DNA of 64,000 bases from Pseudocercospora fijiensis CIRAD86 (Eukaryota; Ascomycota; Dothideomycetes; Mycosphaerellales; Mycosphaerellaceae): positions 5,106,874 through 5,170,873 of the forward strand of contig NW_006921536.1 in NCBI RefSeq assembly GCF_000340215.1, in the 5' to 3' direction. Of the stretch, positions 44,630-55,149 are shown piece by piece. The notes under the pieces are model-generated. The model was not told the origin of the DNA. It saw only the letters and a program-made list of their open reading frames with translations, and searched no databases. The position numbers and the translations under genes were made by a program. Position 1 is the first letter of the stretch, and each line of letters starts with the position of its first letter.

Positions 44630-45712
44630 CTAGCAGTAATCGACCAGACTGCCGGAGTAGTGTGTAGTGTCAGCCACCTGCTGGAAGTTGGCGACAGACA
44701 CCTCGTAGTACAAACAAGTGCCTGTGGCGGAATTGAAGTCAAAAGTGATACAAGAAATATCACTTGCGCATCCGTTGCCACAGGCTTCCCCTGATGCGAC
44801 CGCATTAAGTGTTACTGAAGGACCATAGCTTCCGCTCAGACGGGTGTTGCAGTAATTCTCAATCACGTAGCCAGAGTAGCCTGGATGTCATGAATGTCAG
44901 CTATAGATCATTGAGAGAAAGTCGGAACACCCACATCGCTTTTGATTTGCGCAGGTGGCTTGCGGTGCTGCCACTGTAGTCGTAGACGTAGATGTAGTGG
45001 TTGTAGTGACGGTAGTGGACCTAGGCTCTTGTCAGCGGAACGTCCCAACTGCTCAACGGCAAACGGAAAGGACTTACGCTGTGCTTGTCGCGGTAATACT
45101 CGAAGTCGATGTGGCAGTGACACTGCTCGTCGATGTTGGTGTAGTGGTGACAACTGAGATTGGAGTGCTCTCAACGCAAGTGCATATCGATGCGGCAATT
45201 GCTCTGTTATAGGCAGCCAAACTGTTCAATACCTGGCTTGGCGATGCCTGAGCGGCGGCGGCAGCAGCAACTAGAGCTGCAGATGTAGCTTGAACAGCGA
45301 CTGTTGTAAGAGTGCTAGCTCGAGTTGTTGTAGGGATGGGCGAAGTCACAGCAGCTGGTTCCCGCTTTAGTTTCTTCTTGGATCCGGCGCCAGCTGTAAC
45401 GGTGACCGTCTGCACAGTCGTAGAAGTGTCTGTGAATGTCGATGTCGTTGTTGATGTAGCGACGGTGGTGCTCAGTGTGGTTGTAGCGACTGTCGTCGTC
45501 AAAGTCTGCGCGGACGCTGTCGAGGTGGACGTAGAGGTCGGGATAGGATAGTTCTTCGAACAGTACGATTGGGCCACAGGATAAGGCGACACCCTTGCGG
45601 CGACAGTAGCAATAAGCTTATTAAGGCCTACGTATGAACTGCATTTCGGATTGATTGCTGCAGCTTGGTCAAGGAGAGCTGCTGCGGCGAAGAGAAGCTT
45701 GTAGCGAACCAT
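44630..45712 (-). CDS. Secreted Ser/Thr-rich protein with Cys-rich PAN/apple-like C-terminus
   Basis: Three exons: 45,712-45,078, 45,020-44,935 and 44,880-44,630. Introns are gtaagt...cctag (57 nt) and gtgggt...tccag (54 nt). The product has 323 residues. Residues 1-19 form a signal peptide (MVRYKLLFAAAALLDQAAA). Next comes a Cys-containing segment, then a long Thr/Ser/Val-rich region likely to be O-glycosylated, with a dibasic KKKLKREP site in the middle that could be cut by a Kex2-type protease. An Ala-rich stretch with CTC follows, then another Thr tract. The last 80 residues carry paired cysteines (ACGNGCASDISCITFDF, TGTCLYY) in the pattern of fungal PAN/apple modules, which bind carbohydrate or protein. 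Cell-wall or secreted location is inferred. No GPI signal is seen. Confidence 0.8.
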
Positions 45713-46257
45713 GGCGAATGAATGTGTACAGGAACGAATGCGTAGCAAGAGAGAGGTGAACTCAGGGTATGCTTGTCGCCTTGGTGGCGCATCTAGCTGT
45801 ATATGTAGACATTGTGTCCTGGTCCAGATCATTTCCACCTTCCAGTCGTAGAGGCGTAAAATCCGGTGTAGCTGGAACGTGAGTGAGTTGTGGCTGGCTG
45901 AATCGGCCGTTCCGGCTACCAATTCAAACGTCTGCACAGAGGCGACGGGAGGAATGTGGTTTAGCGTGGAGCATTACGGAATTTTGAGTTGAGCTGATCT
46001 TCCTTCAGCCAAGGTGCTAGGACCCGCTAGGAGATCTCCTTAGACATTTTCGGCTGGCGTCGATGTGCCACGTGCGGAGTAAACAATCCCAAAAGGTACC
46101 GTGCGTGGGTTGAGGGTCTCGACTCTCGATACTCCTTCAGACCACTCAAGAATATCGAAACAACTCCGCATGACTCAAGATGGAAAAGTCGATCTTGCGT
46201 TTGGCTTTGTTCTGTTTTGCGACCGAGAGTGGACCCGCGCTTTCGTTTGTGGATGCA

Positions 46258-46650
46258 TTACGACAAACGATTCTCAATCAACCAGACCAGGATTCCAAGA
46301 ACCATATTCGTACCCGGCAGCCAATACGGAATCTTCATTCTTCGTTGACTGTAGATGCCAGCTCCAGTCAAAAAGGTGTTCAAGCTCAGCGTAAGAAGCG
46401 ATCCTCGGGTTTTCGGCCAAGCAAGCAAGAACCCAGTCGTGACCATCATCGCGCCAACGACATTTGATAGCCTCACGGGATCTTTGACGGGAATGACCGG
46501 ATACAGTGCTTGTGCTGTACCTGGCCCTTTGTCGATGACTGCTCGCTTGTAGAGTGATGGGGTCAACTGCGAGGCAATTCGGGCTTGGCCGCCGAGGAAG
46601 TGCTCGAAAGAGAGCAGAACCGCTGGAATCTGGAGAGCGTATGCAGACAT
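46258..46650 (-). CDS. Small integral membrane protein (DoxX-like size), 130 residues
   Basis: Single exon from the ATG at 46,650. There are about four hydrophobic segments: residues 1-17, 60-75 (SNVVGAMMVTTGFLLAW), 80-97 (GSLLTLSLNTFLTGAGIY) and 107-125 (LPGTNMVLGILVWLIE). Between them are a basic loop (LTPSLYKRAVIDKGPGTAQ) and YSQRRMKIPYW. Size and layout resemble small fungal DoxX-like or quinone-related membrane proteins, but I cannot name a family with confidence. It is on the same strand as its HET neighbour, whose stop lies about 170 bp upstream of its start. Confidence 0.65.
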   Translation of the reverse strand: MSAYALQIPAVLLSFEHFLGGQARIASQLTPSLYKRAVIDKGPGTAQALYPVIPVKDPVRLSNVVGAMMVTTGFLLAWPKTRGSLLTLSLNTFLTGAGIYSQRRMKIPYWLPGTNMVLGILVWLIENRLS

Positions 46651-46821
46651 CTTGAGCTTGTGAAGATCTGTTCGATGGCGACTTTGATAACGATGGAGAT
46701 CCCGATGAAGCAGAAGGAAGCTAACGTGACGTTTCAAGCTGCAATCAGAGCTCCATACCGCGATGCCATGCCAAGGTTCTGACTCAGCAACTCCTCCTTT
46801 CGCGATGCCTCAGCACAATGG

Positions 46822-48321
46822 CTATACAATGACCACATTGATCATTTCTGCATTCAGGTTCGTTGCATGCTCTGCTCGCTCGAAGATATATACACCGACG
46901 ATCCGATAGCGGTCTGGGTCCGAATAGTGATTGCGTAAAACAGTTGCCAGTTCTAGCCCAGGTTTACCCTCGCCGTAGCTTTGGGAATCTATGACACAGA
47001 ACCTCGGACCCACGATCAATTGCCTCGAGTAGTTGTCCTGGTGCTCTGCGGAGCAATAAAAGTTACAATTGAAGTGATCTGTTGTGATTTCGTATAGTGG
47101 TATACGAGCGTGGAGTGTGGTGTCGCACTCGACCATGTACTCGCATTGATCTGTCCAAGGGTCCTCCATGACAGCGAGATCATGAGTAAATCGGGAGCTG
47201 TAATACGTGTTGCGATTGTGTGACACGCATCCTGCAATCGCATCGCCCACTCTGAGTCTCCAGTCTGGAACCCAGGACGGAAGTGATAGTCGATGCTGTC
47301 TATGTTGCACAGCGGCGAGACGAAGAAGCTCCGCAAAACGTTTCGTAGATGCGCTGTGAACAGATGTTGCGAAGGCAGAATAAAAGTCCTCACACGAGAG
47401 TGAGTAGTCTGCATGAAAGTTATGAAGCTCTGGGAAGTTGCGGATATGCATCAAGGCGCAAATGCGATCTCGATCGTCTCCGCAGCCCATGCTTTCGAAA
47501 TAGCGCATTGTTTCGAAGAAGGTCTTTGCATAGCCTCCCTGAATTGACAAAATTGATTGCATCAGACTGAACAGGGCGTCGAGGGGATGACCAAATATCG
47601 ACCTGAATTGGCTGGACCTGCATCGCTCACTTAAAGCAGCAACGAAGGTATTCCATGGTAGCGCGAACGAGCCACATATTACTTCGACGCTTTGCGCCAG
47701 TATCAGTTCCTGTAGAATCCACCGCCGCTGAAAGAATCTTCTGCTATTGAAAGTCCGCAGTAGAGTTTTTTCGTCATGTTGGCGGTCGAAGGCGCTGGCG
47801 AGCGAAGCCTTGTCATCTCGCAATGACTTCTCAATGCTGCCGAGTGGCGGTGTATCGGCATCAAAGGCGGCAAGTGATGTCAGTGTGTATGAGCCGTCTC
47901 GTATAGTTGAATCTTCGCCCAGCCATGCAAGTACTCTAACCGCCTTCGAATAAATTTCGGCCATCATATGCGCCTGGTGGTTGCGCTCACGAGAGTCGTC
48001 CTGATCAATACATATGGCATCGACCCATAGAACTCTTTCTTTGTCCTCTCGCCTTACTCTTCGGAGCCCGTTGCTTAGGTTTCCGGTGATGGGAAGCGGA
48101 TATCCGAAAAACCATATCACATCATCTGGCAGGGTCTGTCCTTCGAACGGTGGCTGCCACGTATACGATAAGGCCTCATACGGCGGAAGGCGTTTGAATG
48201 ATCTTACTTCCAGCTCTCCGCGCAAATCGTCGTCCAATTCGGCTGCTGGTGCGAGCCGCAGAATCCGGATCTGTTGCTTCGATGTGAAAGGACATGATGA
48301 GTAAAGCGCACCGGCAGACAT
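46822..48321 (-). CDS. Heterokaryon incompatibility (HET) domain protein
   Basis: Single exon of 499 residues from the ATG at 48,321. The frame is open a few codons further, but only to a TTG. The HET domain lies at about residues 45-200. It has the three usual blocks: PPYEALSYTWQPPF, then ERVLWVDAICIDQDDSRERN, then MAEIYSKAVRVLAWLGED. FFQRRWILQELILAQSVEVICG follows. The C-terminal 250 residues are less conserved (GDDRDRICALMHI, LPSWVPDWRLR), as is usual. HET proteins take part in non-self recognition and programmed cell death after hyphal fusion. No NACHT, WD40 or ankyrin partner domain is present. Confidence 0.93.
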   Translation of the reverse strand: MSAGALYSSCPFTSKQQIRILRLAPAAELDDDLRGELEVRSFKRLPPYEALSYTWQPPFEGQTLPDDVIWFFGYPLPITGNLSNGLRRVRREDKERVLWVDAICIDQDDSRERNHQAHMMAEIYSKAVRVLAWLGEDSTIRDGSYTLTSLAAFDADTPPLGSIEKSLRDDKASLASAFDRQHDEKTLLRTFNSRRFFQRRWILQELILAQSVEVICGSFALPWNTFVAALSERCRSSQFRSIFGHPLDALFSLMQSILSIQGGYAKTFFETMRYFESMGCGDDRDRICALMHIRNFPELHNFHADYSLSCEDFYSAFATSVHSASTKRFAELLRLAAVQHRQHRLSLPSWVPDWRLRVGDAIAGCVSHNRNTYYSSRFTHDLAVMEDPWTDQCEYMVECDTTLHARIPLYEITTDHFNCNFYCSAEHQDNYSRQLIVGPRFCVIDSQSYGEGKPGLELATVLRNHYSDPDRYRIVGVYIFERAEHATNLNAEMINVVIV

Positions 48322-48660
48322 TCTCGTATCACGACAAGTCAAGCTGATTGTCCAACGAAGAAAGCTGCGAACTCGCGTGGCTCAGCCAGCTTTTTAGGTC
48401 AGGTGTGAGAATGCGACATAGCCTTGCATTTCACGCACCCCGCCACTCCCTGTGCGACGCAAATGGCGAATGGTATGGTCTGCCCAGAAAGGCGACTGGA
48501 ACAAACAATGCTGTGGGAATACACGCTGCTACCTGGGTACTGAGAAACACAAGACAGCAGAACCTGTACACAGCGCCTCAAAGGAGACTCCCCAGCTGGC
48601 CGAGCTTCGGAATTGGTATATGCGCCTTCATTTTCATACTCATGCTTCTCCATTCCGCAT

Positions 48661-49930
48661 CTATAGCAGATCTCTCTTGATAAACTGCTCCCTCAGAGTC
48701 TTTCCAAGGGCAGCAGGGCTCCTCTCTACAGTCACACCAGCACCCTCCAACGCAGTGATCTTGCTGTTTGCATCACCCTTACCGCCAGCAACAATCGCAC
48801 CAGCGTGTCCCATTCTTCGTCCAGGCGGCGCAGAGATACCAGCGATGAAGCTGACCACTGGCTTGCCCTGACCGTCCTTTCCTCCTGTGTTGTGCTGCTT
48901 CAGGAAATCTGCAGCCTCCTCTTCCGCAGATCCACCGATCTCTCCAATCATGATGATACCGTCGGTGTCCTCGTCTGCGAGAAAGACGCGCAAGCAGTCG
49001 ATGAAATTTGTGCCGGAGAAGGGGTCACCACCAATACCGATGACCAAAGATTGCCCAAGGCCGGCTTGTGTGGTCTGGTTGACGGCTTCGTAGGTGAGGG
49101 TACCAGATCGAGAGACAATACCGATGCGGCCGCGCTTGTGGATGAACCCGGGCATGATACCCATCTTGCATTGTCCCTATCAATCCTCGCATTAGCATGG
49201 CTTGCAAGCTCTTCCAACAGCAAAAGGAGTGCTTCCTGAGAAGTTGAAGGATACAGGTGGTCTCAGAGTGTATACGTGTAATCAAGCCCACAGAACGGGT
49301 CAGACTCTTCCTATCATGTTTTGTTGTATAAAATTGTCTCATCATGTGAAAAAGCAAATCCGGCAAGTTCCCAAAGAAGAAATATCGCAAACTTACAGGA
49401 GCAATGATACCCGGGCAATTTGGTCCCACCAGTCTCGTCTTATCTTGTGTCTTGAGCATATCCGTGATCCGCACCATGTCGTGTTGTGGGATACCCTCAG
49501 TAATGCAGACAACCAGCGGGATTTCGGCCTTGATAGCTTCCTCGATACTGCCAGCAGCAAGCGGAGGAGGCACGAAGATCAATGATGCATCGGCGCCCAG
49601 TTGTTTTACTGCCTCTTCCACATTCGCAACCACAGGTCTTTCGAGATGTGTACTGCCGGCCTTCTTCGGGTTCGTGCCGCCAACAATGTTCGTGCCATAT
49701 TCTATGGCCTGGGTTGCGTGAAAAGTCCCCTGCTTGCCAGTAAAGCCCTGCACGCAGACCTTGGTGTCTTTTGTGATGCGCAGATTCAAGCCAGTTTTTG
49801 CATATCCCGTAGGCTGGCCTGGAGCATCTTTCGCAGCAATTGTAGCATAGCAAGCCGGGGTTGCGCTCCGGGTCAGTCCCTTCGGTGCGGTCTGGAGCGC
49901 ACGGGCGATGGGTTGGCGGAGGGATTGCAT
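48661..49930 (-). CDS. LSC1: Succinate-CoA ligase alpha subunit, mitochondrial
   Basis: Exons 49,930-49,397 and 49,176-48,661 give 349 residues. The 220-nt intron (gtaagt...atag) falls between NCPGIIAP and [10 protein letters not shown], a conserved block that it restores exactly. Residues 1-30 are basic and hydroxylated ([21 protein letters not shown]), a mitochondrial targeting sequence. The CoA-binding fold shows [18 protein letters not shown] and GGTNPKKAG. The phospho-histidine lies in [14 protein letters not shown]. The enzyme converts succinyl-CoA to succinate with ATP or GTP formation in the TCA cycle, as a heterodimer with the beta subunit. It is divergent from ELP3, with a 286-bp shared promoter. 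Confidence 0.96.
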
Positions 49931-50216
49931 CGTCACCCTCGTTCCGCTGCAGCTCTGCGCAGCTTGTGATGGGCGGCGGTGGTGGAGTGCGGAGTGGGAA
50001 TCAACAAGAATGGTAGCAGGAAAGAGCTCTGTAGCTCTGCAAGTGTCTCGGGAAAGAGACCCCGGCCCGAATTGTTCCGACTTCACAACCTTGAAGCCGA
50101 CGCCAGCCTCAATTTGATGATGGAATTGATGACTTGGTCCATAAAAGTTCTCCCGCGACAACGACCAAGGCACACCACGACACAGCAGCAGGTCTGCCTA
50201 CCTGACCACCGACAGC
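49931..50216. promoter_or_regulatory. Bidirectional promoter of LSC1 and ELP3
   Basis: 286 bp between two divergent starts, containing both 5' leaders. No TATA box is clear. The ELP3 side ends in a C/A-rich leader (cacaccacgacacagcagcag). Confidence 0.7.
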
Positions 50217-51965
50217 ATGGCGACCATGACGGAGGTCTATACCGAGTCAATCAAGAAGAAGAAATTGACTGTCGCCGAGAAGGCCAAACTCGCGCCCGAA
50301 AACGAACGATATATGCGAGCATGTGCGGACATCGCCAACGCACTCGTCGAAGATCACGAGAAGTCGCAGCAGCCTGGAGCGCAGCGGAAAGATATCAATT
50401 TGAATAGCCTGAGAGGACAAATTGCCAAGAAGCACTTTCTGTCAAGGCAGCCGCCGCTCACAGACATCATTGCTGCAGTGCCGGAGCAATACAAGAAGTA
50501 CATTTTGCCAAAGTTGATCGCAAAGCCGATTCGGAGTGCAAGTGGTATAGCGGTTGTGGCTGTAATGTGCAAGCCGCATAGATGTCCGCATATTGCATAT
50601 ACTGGAAATATCTGCGTGTACTGTCCAGGTGGACCGGATTCGGACTTCGAGTACAGCACGCAGAGTTATACTGGATATGAGCCCACGTCGATGCGGGCAA
50701 TAAGGGCCAGATATGATCCTTTCGAGCAAGCGAGAGGGCGTGTGGACCAGATCAGGAATCTCGGCCACAGCGTAGACAAGGTGGAGTATATCATCATGGG
50801 AGGCACGTTCATGTCTCTTTCACCAAAGTACCGCGAGGAGTTCATCTCGCAACTGCACAATGCGCTGTCTGGATATGCGACGTTGAATGTGGATGAAGCT
50901 GTCATGGCGGGCGAGCAGAGTACGACAAAATGCGTTGGCATCACCATCGAGACCAGACCTGACTACTGCCTGCCACCTCATCTTACAGACATGCTGCGAT
51001 ATGGCTGTACTCGTCTGGAAGTTGGTGTGCAAAGCTTATACGAAGATGTGGCTCGCGACACCAATCGAGGCCACACGGTGAAGGCAGTCTGCGAAACGTT
51101 CTGCCAGTCCAAGGATGCTGGCTTCAAGGTCGTCTCGCACATGATGCCCGATCTGCCCAATGTAGGTCTCGAACGCGATCTCTTTCAGTTTCAAGAATAC
51201 TTCTCAAATCCTGCATTCCGCACGGATGGTCTCAAGATCTATCCTACTCTCGTCATTCGAGGAACTGGACTCTACGAACTGTGGCGCACAGGACGATACA
51301 AGAATTACACTCCAAATGTGCTAATCGATATCGTCGCACGGATACTCGCGCTCATTCCTCCATGGACAAGAATATACCGCGTACAGCGAGACATTCCGAT
51401 GCCGCTTGTCACATCTGGTGTTGAGAATGGTAATCTTCGAGAACTGGCACTGGCGCGGATGAAGGATTTCGGAACCACTTGTCGGGATGTGCGAACGAGA
51501 GAGGTCGGTATCAACGAAGTCAAGCACAAGATACGACCGAATCAAGTCGAGCTCGTGCGACGTGATTATGTCGCAAATGGTGGGTGGGAGACATTCCTCG
51601 CATATGAGGACCCGAAGCAAGACATTCTCATTGCACTGCTGCGACTGCGAAAGTGTAGCGAGAAGTACACCTATCGAGAAGAGCTAGTCGGCCAGCCATC
51701 AAGTCTGGTCCGCGAGCTGCACGTCTATGGTTCAGCTGTACCTATCCATGAGCGAGTCAAGGGCAAGAGCCAGCATCAAGGCTATGGGACCCTGCTCATG
51801 CAGGAAGCCGAGCGCATCGCTCGAGATGAACACGGCAGTAAGAAGATCGCTATCATCTCTGGTGTTGGTGTCAGAGGCTACTACCGACGACTTGGTTACT
51901 GGCTCGACGGTCCCTACATGAGCAAGTGGCTTGAGGATGATGCCGAGAGCAGTGATGATGATTGA
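50217..51965 (+). CDS. ELP3: Elongator complex catalytic subunit ELP3 (tRNA uridine-34 carboxymethylation)
   Basis: Single exon of 582 residues, close to the yeast protein's length. The N-terminal 90 residues carry basic tRNA-contacting sequence. The radical SAM domain has its iron-sulfur cysteines in [14 protein letters not shown] (Cys123, 133 and 136, C-x9-C-x2-C). It continues through [16 protein letters not shown] and [13 protein letters not shown]. The C-terminal GNAT acetyltransferase-like domain has VYGSAVP and [17 protein letters not shown], the acetyl-CoA-binding loop, then [11 protein letters not shown]. The tail is acidic (DDAESSDDD). Elp3 uses acetyl-CoA and SAM to start the mcm5/ncm5 modification of wobble uridines, and so affects decoding. 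Confidence 0.97.
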   Translation: MATMTEVYTESIKKKKLTVAEKAKLAPENERYMRACADIANALVEDHEKSQQPGAQRKDINLNSLRGQIAKKHFLSRQPPLTDIIAAVPEQYKKYILPKLIAKPIRSASGIAVVAVMCKPHRCPHIAYTGNICVYCPGGPDSDFEYSTQSYTGYEPTSMRAIRARYDPFEQARGRVDQIRNLGHSVDKVEYIIMGGTFMSLSPKYREEFISQLHNALSGYATLNVDEAVMAGEQSTTKCVGITIETRPDYCLPPHLTDMLRYGCTRLEVGVQSLYEDVARDTNRGHTVKAVCETFCQSKDAGFKVVSHMMPDLPNVGLERDLFQFQEYFSNPAFRTDGLKIYPTLVIRGTGLYELWRTGRYKNYTPNVLIDIVARILALIPPWTRIYRVQRDIPMPLVTSGVENGNLRELALARMKDFGTTCRDVRTREVGINEVKHKIRPNQVELVRRDYVANGGWETFLAYEDPKQDILIALLRLRKCSEKYTYREELVGQPSSLVRELHVYGSAVPIHERVKGKSQHQGYGTLLMQEAERIARDEHGSKKIAIISGVGVRGYYRRLGYWLDGPYMSKWLEDDAESSDDD

Positions 51966-52096
51966 AGTGAATGACCGGACATAACCCCAACCCATCTCTC
52001 ACCATTTGCAGAACGAATGGCTCCACAATACGATTAAAGCTTTCGGAGCCCGCGTGAAGGGAATAGAAAGCTATTCATCGAATGCAGTAGCACTTT
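51966..52096. other. 3' flank of ELP3
   Basis: Short non-coding interval. Nothing specific is seen. Confidence 0.5.
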
Positions 52097-52438
52097 ATGC
52101 TTCAAAATCACGCTACACAGGTACTGCTGAGACCAAGTCGCCATCGCTTGCTGCTACAACGCTATCACAGCTTCATCGGTCTGCAAAGAACTCGAGCTGC
52201 CTCTTATTGGACACCGAGCAGAGTAGCGCAGAGCATCAAATCAAGCGGCTCGCAAGCGAATGCTGTTCCATGGGTGACAGCACTCGATTCCGAAGTCAGC
52301 ATAGAAGTTCTCGCGAAGACTGCGACCGACTGGGTATTGAGACGGATTGCGGTTTGGGAGATCTTTGGAGAGCGCATTCAGGCTGAGAGAATCGTTTCGC
52401 GGACCAGTAGAACCCTATGCGCCTTCAGTAAGGTATGA
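52097..52438 (+). CDS. Possible small mitochondrial-type protein or first exon
   Basis: An ATG frame of 113 codons starting LQNHATQVLLRPSRHRLLLQRYHSF, an Arg/Leu/Gln-rich start resembling a mitochondrial presequence. Mixed helix-like sequence follows (LDSEVSIEVLAKTATDWVLRR, WEIFGERIQAERIV). The last codons overlap a donor-like aag|gtatga at 52,433, so a further exon is possible. No family is recognised. Confidence 0.3.
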   Translation: MLQNHATQVLLRPSRHRLLLQRYHSFIGLQRTRAASYWTPSRVAQSIKSSGSQANAVPWVTALDSEVSIEVLAKTATDWVLRRIAVWEIFGERIQAERIVSRTSRTLCAFSKV

Positions 52439-53222
52439 CTCTCAGCTACGGAGTTCGGTGAGGAAGAGGAGATCTTGGCACGCCAGCATGCCCTTCTTCT
52501 ATCACTGAAGCGTCTCATTTTGTCACACATTCTTTGCGACCCGTGCAACTTCCACCTTTCACGATCATTCCTGCAGTCTCAACATGCTTTGCGATGAATA
52601 TCAGCCATTCGACTCTGAGATTTCCATACATCAGACTGTGCAATGAGCTGCTACCGAAAATAGCCCTGTCCCGCCTTGACGAGATGGCATTCAAGCTCCC
52701 GCTGAAGCCGCCTGCTGGCTGTATGACTGCTAAGCCTCGATGCATGATAGCCGTCAAGGCATACGTGTACTCCTCGCCTCTCGTCGATACCTCTCTCTGA
52801 TGTGCTCTAGCATCAAGCCTTCGCATGCAACCTACCACCCTCGATGCTGATGGGGTGGAAATGGAACGATTCGAGAGAGGGGGAAGCGTCAGTTCCGATC
52901 AAGAAAGGTCCTGCTCGAAACAGACTGAAAGGTACATCTACAGCCCGGATCCTCTTGTAGAGAGACTACAGGAAAACTTTCTCGATTGCGCAAACAGGAG
53001 TGTTGATATTTATGTGGGAGTGAACATCCCAGGTACAGCTCTGGACGCGCAAGAGCAAGATGGTAACCTACGGCTTGTAATATCCGAGCATATTTTTCGT
53101 TACGATTTCATCATGACCTATTCCCTCCTGCTCAGAAGGAATCCATACTTCCAAGACCAGCTGGCATATCCACTCATAGAACAACAATCCATCCATCCAT
53201 CCATCCATTCCTCTCCCTTCTC
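52439..53222. other. Intergenic, no supported gene
   Basis: Open frames of 90-150 codons exist on both strands (for example minus 52,838-52,515 and plus 52,825-53,283) without recognisable domains. A CCAT microsatellite lies near the end. Confidence 0.4.
53189..53208 (+). repeat. (CCAT)n microsatellite
   Basis: Five tandem ccat units directly downstream of the prephenate dehydratase stop. Confidence 0.9.
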
Positions 53223-54441
53223 CTACAGCACCACCACCTCCTCCTCTTTCTCCTCCTCTTTCTCCTCCCCCTCCTTCAACTGACTCTCCCACGTGCCCAC
53301 CAGTCTCAATCCCTTCGTATACTTCCCCAACTCCTCCAACGCCTTCCCCACATCCCCTTCCCGATCCGCACCTCCTTCAAATTCAAACTCCACAAAAAAC
53401 ACATACCTCCACATTTCCTCCTCCCCATTCTTCCCTCCCCCAACAGGCCTCGAATTACAACTCGTCAAATTCAACCCAAAGCCCTTAAACACCGCCAAAG
53501 CGTCCGCGAAACTCCCATACCGCTTGTGATCGACTGTGAATAACACCAGAGATTTATAACATGAAGGAGGAGCAGCAGCGCCAGCAGAAGACAAATGTCC
53601 CGCTTGCTGCTGCTGCAGTTGCTGCCGCTGCCGCTCGAGGGCATGTTTATTCCTCAACACGAAAAACCTCGTAGAATTGCCCTCAACATCCTCAATCCCC
53701 TTCGCCAGAAAAGCCAAAGCGTTGAATTTCGCCGCGATGGCGCTGGAGATGGCCGCGGAAGTACGACTCACGTCTTGCGCGACGATTTCCGCGGCTTTGG
53801 AGGTTGACGAGACGTCTTGACGTTCGATGCCTTTGAGGTAAGTGTTGAGGAAATTCTTACATTGTCCCCAAGCCTGGGGATGAGAATATAATTTTTGGAC
53901 ATGTGAGAGATCGTGGGTGGGTTTGGTTCGAGATTTTCCTGGGGAGGGGAAGGAAGGGGTGGGGGTGACGGTTCCGGAGGTGGAAGGGGTGGAGGTTATG
54001 CTGCGGCGCCAGGGTTGTTTCCATTTTTCTTCGGGGGAGGAGGAGGAGAGGGGGTTTCCGCTGTCGGTTTGATTGGGGTCTTGAGATGGGGGAATGTGGC
54101 CGAGGAGACAGTGTTTTACGGAGACGTAGACTTCGCCTGTGATGTGGATGTCGGGATGTTTACCGTCGCGGTCGGCGAAGAGGTCGAGGGTGAAAATTAC
54201 GGAGCCATTGGAGGAGTTCTCGAATGGGACCACGCCTGCTGATGCCGAGCCGTTTTGGACTGAGGTGAAGACGTCTTCGATGCTTGTCTGGGGTTGGAGA
54301 GAATACTGTTCTTCTGGAAATGCCGAAAGTGCTGCCTGGCCAAGAATCAGAATGCAGTCCAGTGTTTGTGATCGATACTCTTACTGAATGCGTGTATGAG
54401 GCTTTTGGGCCCAGGAAAGCGATGACTGGTTTTTCGGCCAT
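53223..54441 (-). CDS. PHA2: Prephenate dehydratase
   Basis: Exons 54,441-54,385 and 54,335-53,223 around a 49-nt intron (gtaaga...ccag), giving 389 residues. The join restores the N-terminal signature FLGPKASYTHSAALSAFP. Catalytic-domain motifs are VVPFENSSNGSV, KHCLLG, HPQAWGQC and NSTRFFVL (the Thr-Arg-Phe motif required for dehydratase activity). An ACT domain follows from about residue 290 (KSLVLFTVDHKRYGSFADALAVF), with the phenylalanine-sensing block LTSCNSRP. A Ser/Pro-rich insert of about 45 residues follows HCLLG. The last 15 residues are almost all Glu and Lys. The enzyme makes phenylpyruvate from prephenate in phenylalanine synthesis and is usually inhibited by Phe through ACT. 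Confidence 0.94.
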
Positions 54442-55149
54442 TGCGGTGGATTGCCAGAGCTGGGGCTTGTCTTCAATCTGGTCTCCAAAAATTTCCAAGT
54501 CAAAGCCTTCGCAGTGGCCAGGTGCTGTCGCTGCAGCAAAGGTGTGATTTGGTTCAGCGATTATTTAGCATCCATTGTGAGCTATAGATTCGAGCCAAAG
54601 GTTTCGACGTTGCTGGATGACTTTCGCGTGCACATGCACGAACGTTGCAGATGACTCAGTAGGCCATGCTGTCTGACCTTCTCGTGCTCAAGCAGGGACA
54701 AATGCTGAGTGATTTGGAAAGCAGTATATTGTACGCAGTCGAACGGGTGAAGTCGGCTGCTGCCGTTTTGAGATGCATGGAAATTTTAGGTCGCAGGTCC
54801 CGTGCCAAGACTGCGAAATGGAAGTTGGGCGCGAGGCATTCATTGAAAGAGTGTATTGAGTTCGACGAGCTATATTCCGCAGTCTGATGCATCCCTTATC
54901 CTCCTCCACTATGTCGACCAAAGCATTTCTCTTAACGAGTGTCTCTTGCTCAATTGAAATCACTGAAGCAGCGCAACCAATCATACATGTAGTTCCAGAA
55001 TCATGTTGTTGTGACGTATATTCCATCATCACACTTTATGCCTTTGCTTACTTGGCATCAGCATGCTGTGCGTCCTTGCAAAAGGCCGTCATGGCCTGTG
55101 TCGGATGGCCGCACACGAGCATGTCGATGTTCGTCGTCGACGCGGCATG
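54442..55149. other. Interval between prephenate dehydratase and the eRF1 3' region
   Basis: Contains one small plus-strand frame (54,666-54,887, listed separately). The rest shows no coding, repeat or RNA signal. Confidence 0.4.
54666..54887 (+). CDS. Possible 73-residue protein, unrecognised
   Basis: ATG frame with regular Leu/Val spacing (LSDLLVLKQGQMLSDLESSI, YAVERVKSAAAVLRCMEILG) and a basic patch (RRSRAKTAKWK), then an acidic end. It could be a short coiled-coil protein. There is no other evidence. Confidence 0.25.
   Translation: MLSDLLVLKQGQMLSDLESSILYAVERVKSAAAVLRCMEILGRRSRAKTAKWKLGARHSLKECIEFDELYSAV

Noticed and set aside
46180..46467. Plus-strand frame starting with a signal-peptide-like stretch
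   Set aside because: It overlaps the better-supported membrane protein on the other strand for most of its length.
48322..48342. Longer N-terminus for the HET protein
   Set aside because: The frame extends only to a TTG. The ATG at 48,321 is the first real start.
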